A DNA stretch of 64,000 nucleotides, taken from positions 246,042 to 310,041 of the forward strand of contig JAZSKB010000044.1 of the NCBI GenBank assembly GCA_045534635.1. The letters run 5' to 3'. Each line of letters begins with the position of its first letter. Positions within the stretch are counted from its first letter, which is position 1. This DNA comes from UBA1205 sp045534635 (GTDB taxonomy: Bacteria; Bacteroidota; Bacteroidia; Bacteroidales; WCHB1-69). Shown one piece after another: positions 63,793-64,000 of this stretch. The position numbers and the translations under genes were made by a program. A model generated the notes under the pieces. It was given only the letters and a program-made list of their open reading frames with translations. It did no database searches and was not told where the DNA came from.

Positions 63793-64000
63793 CTATTTCT
63801 TTTTATCTCTACTTTCGGCTTCTGTTATTTTTTCTAATATTAATTCTTCTATATTTTGAAAATATCCTGAAACCCGACCTATTTCGACTCCTTCTTTAAA
63901 TATTACTATCGTTGGTAAAGTTTCTATTTTATATGTCTTTGCTGTATTGGTAGATTTATCTGCATTGACTATATAAAAAGATACCCTTTTGTTATTTTTC
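63793..64000 (-). CDS. thioredoxin-fold protein, C-terminal part (cut by the window edge)
   Basis: The last 68 residues of a gene entering from beyond 64000, stop TAG at 63793-63795. YKIETLPTIVIFKEGVEIGR contains the cis-proline and final strands of a thioredoxin fold, followed by VSGYFQNIEEL and a charged tail ending RDKKK. The CxxC active site, if any, lies outside the window. A thioredoxin-family (co-chaperone or redox) role is likely. Confidence 0.75.
   Translation of the reverse strand, partial: KNNKRVSFYIVNADKSTNTAKTYKIETLPTIVIFKEGVEIGRVSGYFQNIEELILEKITEAESRDKKK

Noticed and set aside
1..64000. CRISPR array, insertion sequence or prophage
   Set aside because: No regularly spaced direct repeats, transposase, integrase or phage structural gene was seen.

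Overview
The window is AT-rich chromosomal DNA of a Bacteroidota bacterium. Three kinds of evidence agree. Promoters carry the Bacteroidota -7 box TAnnTTTG (TATCTTTG, TACCTTTG, TAATTTTG) in front of many genes, and ribosome binding sites are mostly weak. Three proteins end in type A sorting domains and one in a type B (gliding-associated) sorting domain, so the cell almost certainly has a type IX secretion system (T9SS); a GldD homologue is also present. Many short lipoproteins, a TonB-dependent receptor, a GH3-family protein and a GWxTD protein fit as well. I cannot fix the order; a Bacteroidales or Flavobacteriales relative is plausible. No phage, insertion sequence, CRISPR array or rRNA was seen.

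Layout. 1-5.5 kb: shortened RibF-like FAD synthetase, acyltransferase, tRNA-Ser(CGA), nadD, then a two-gene unit of an arginine decarboxylase-like enzyme and L-serine dehydratase. 5.6-22.2 kb is the accessory, envelope-facing part: a FISUMP-type lipoprotein, a T9SS subtilase, two M23 peptidases, a lipoprotein, a large type B cargo protein followed directly by riboflavin synthase, tcdA with a TonB-dependent receptor, then a small predicted peptide, a stem-loop region, a HExxH lipoprotein and two small sister lipoproteins. 22.5-36.3 kb: ppdK, then the minus-strand series topA, ureohydrolase-like, GH3, cinA, yigZ, then a TPR protein and gyrA. 36.4-46.9 kb: clpC overlapped by a glycosyltransferase, a 1186-residue beta-helix T9SS cargo, and a tRNA-Gly(CCC)-ftsY-ispH-pyrF unit.

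46.9-53.1 kb is a glycan-precursor operon: GWxTD protein, short phosphoglycosyl transferase, UDP-sugar 4-epimerase, gmd and fcl (GDP-L-fucose), then a separately promoted arabinose-5-phosphate isomerase. 53.2-59 kb: exported thioredoxin-like protein, asnS-gldD-yihY, cdd and an outer-membrane barrel. 59.1-62.3 kb on the minus strand: grpE-dnaJ and infC-rpmI-rplT. The window ends with a PKD-type T9SS cargo protein and a partial thioredoxin-fold gene.

Most genes are housekeeping. The points most worth a second look are: infC beginning at an AUA codon with a strong Shine-Dalgarno; a ureohydrolase that has lost half of its metal ligands and sits between topA and an overlapping GH3 gene; a RibF homologue without a riboflavin kinase domain; the 19.1-22.4 kb cluster (peptide, structured RNA, HExxH lipoprotein, twin lipoproteins, and a geneless unit ending in a terminator); and a degenerate intergenic element seen twice. 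Several start codons were moved because a promoter or tRNA lies inside the longest reading frame. I found no convincing wholly new multi-gene system; the 19.1-22.2 kb cluster is the best candidate.
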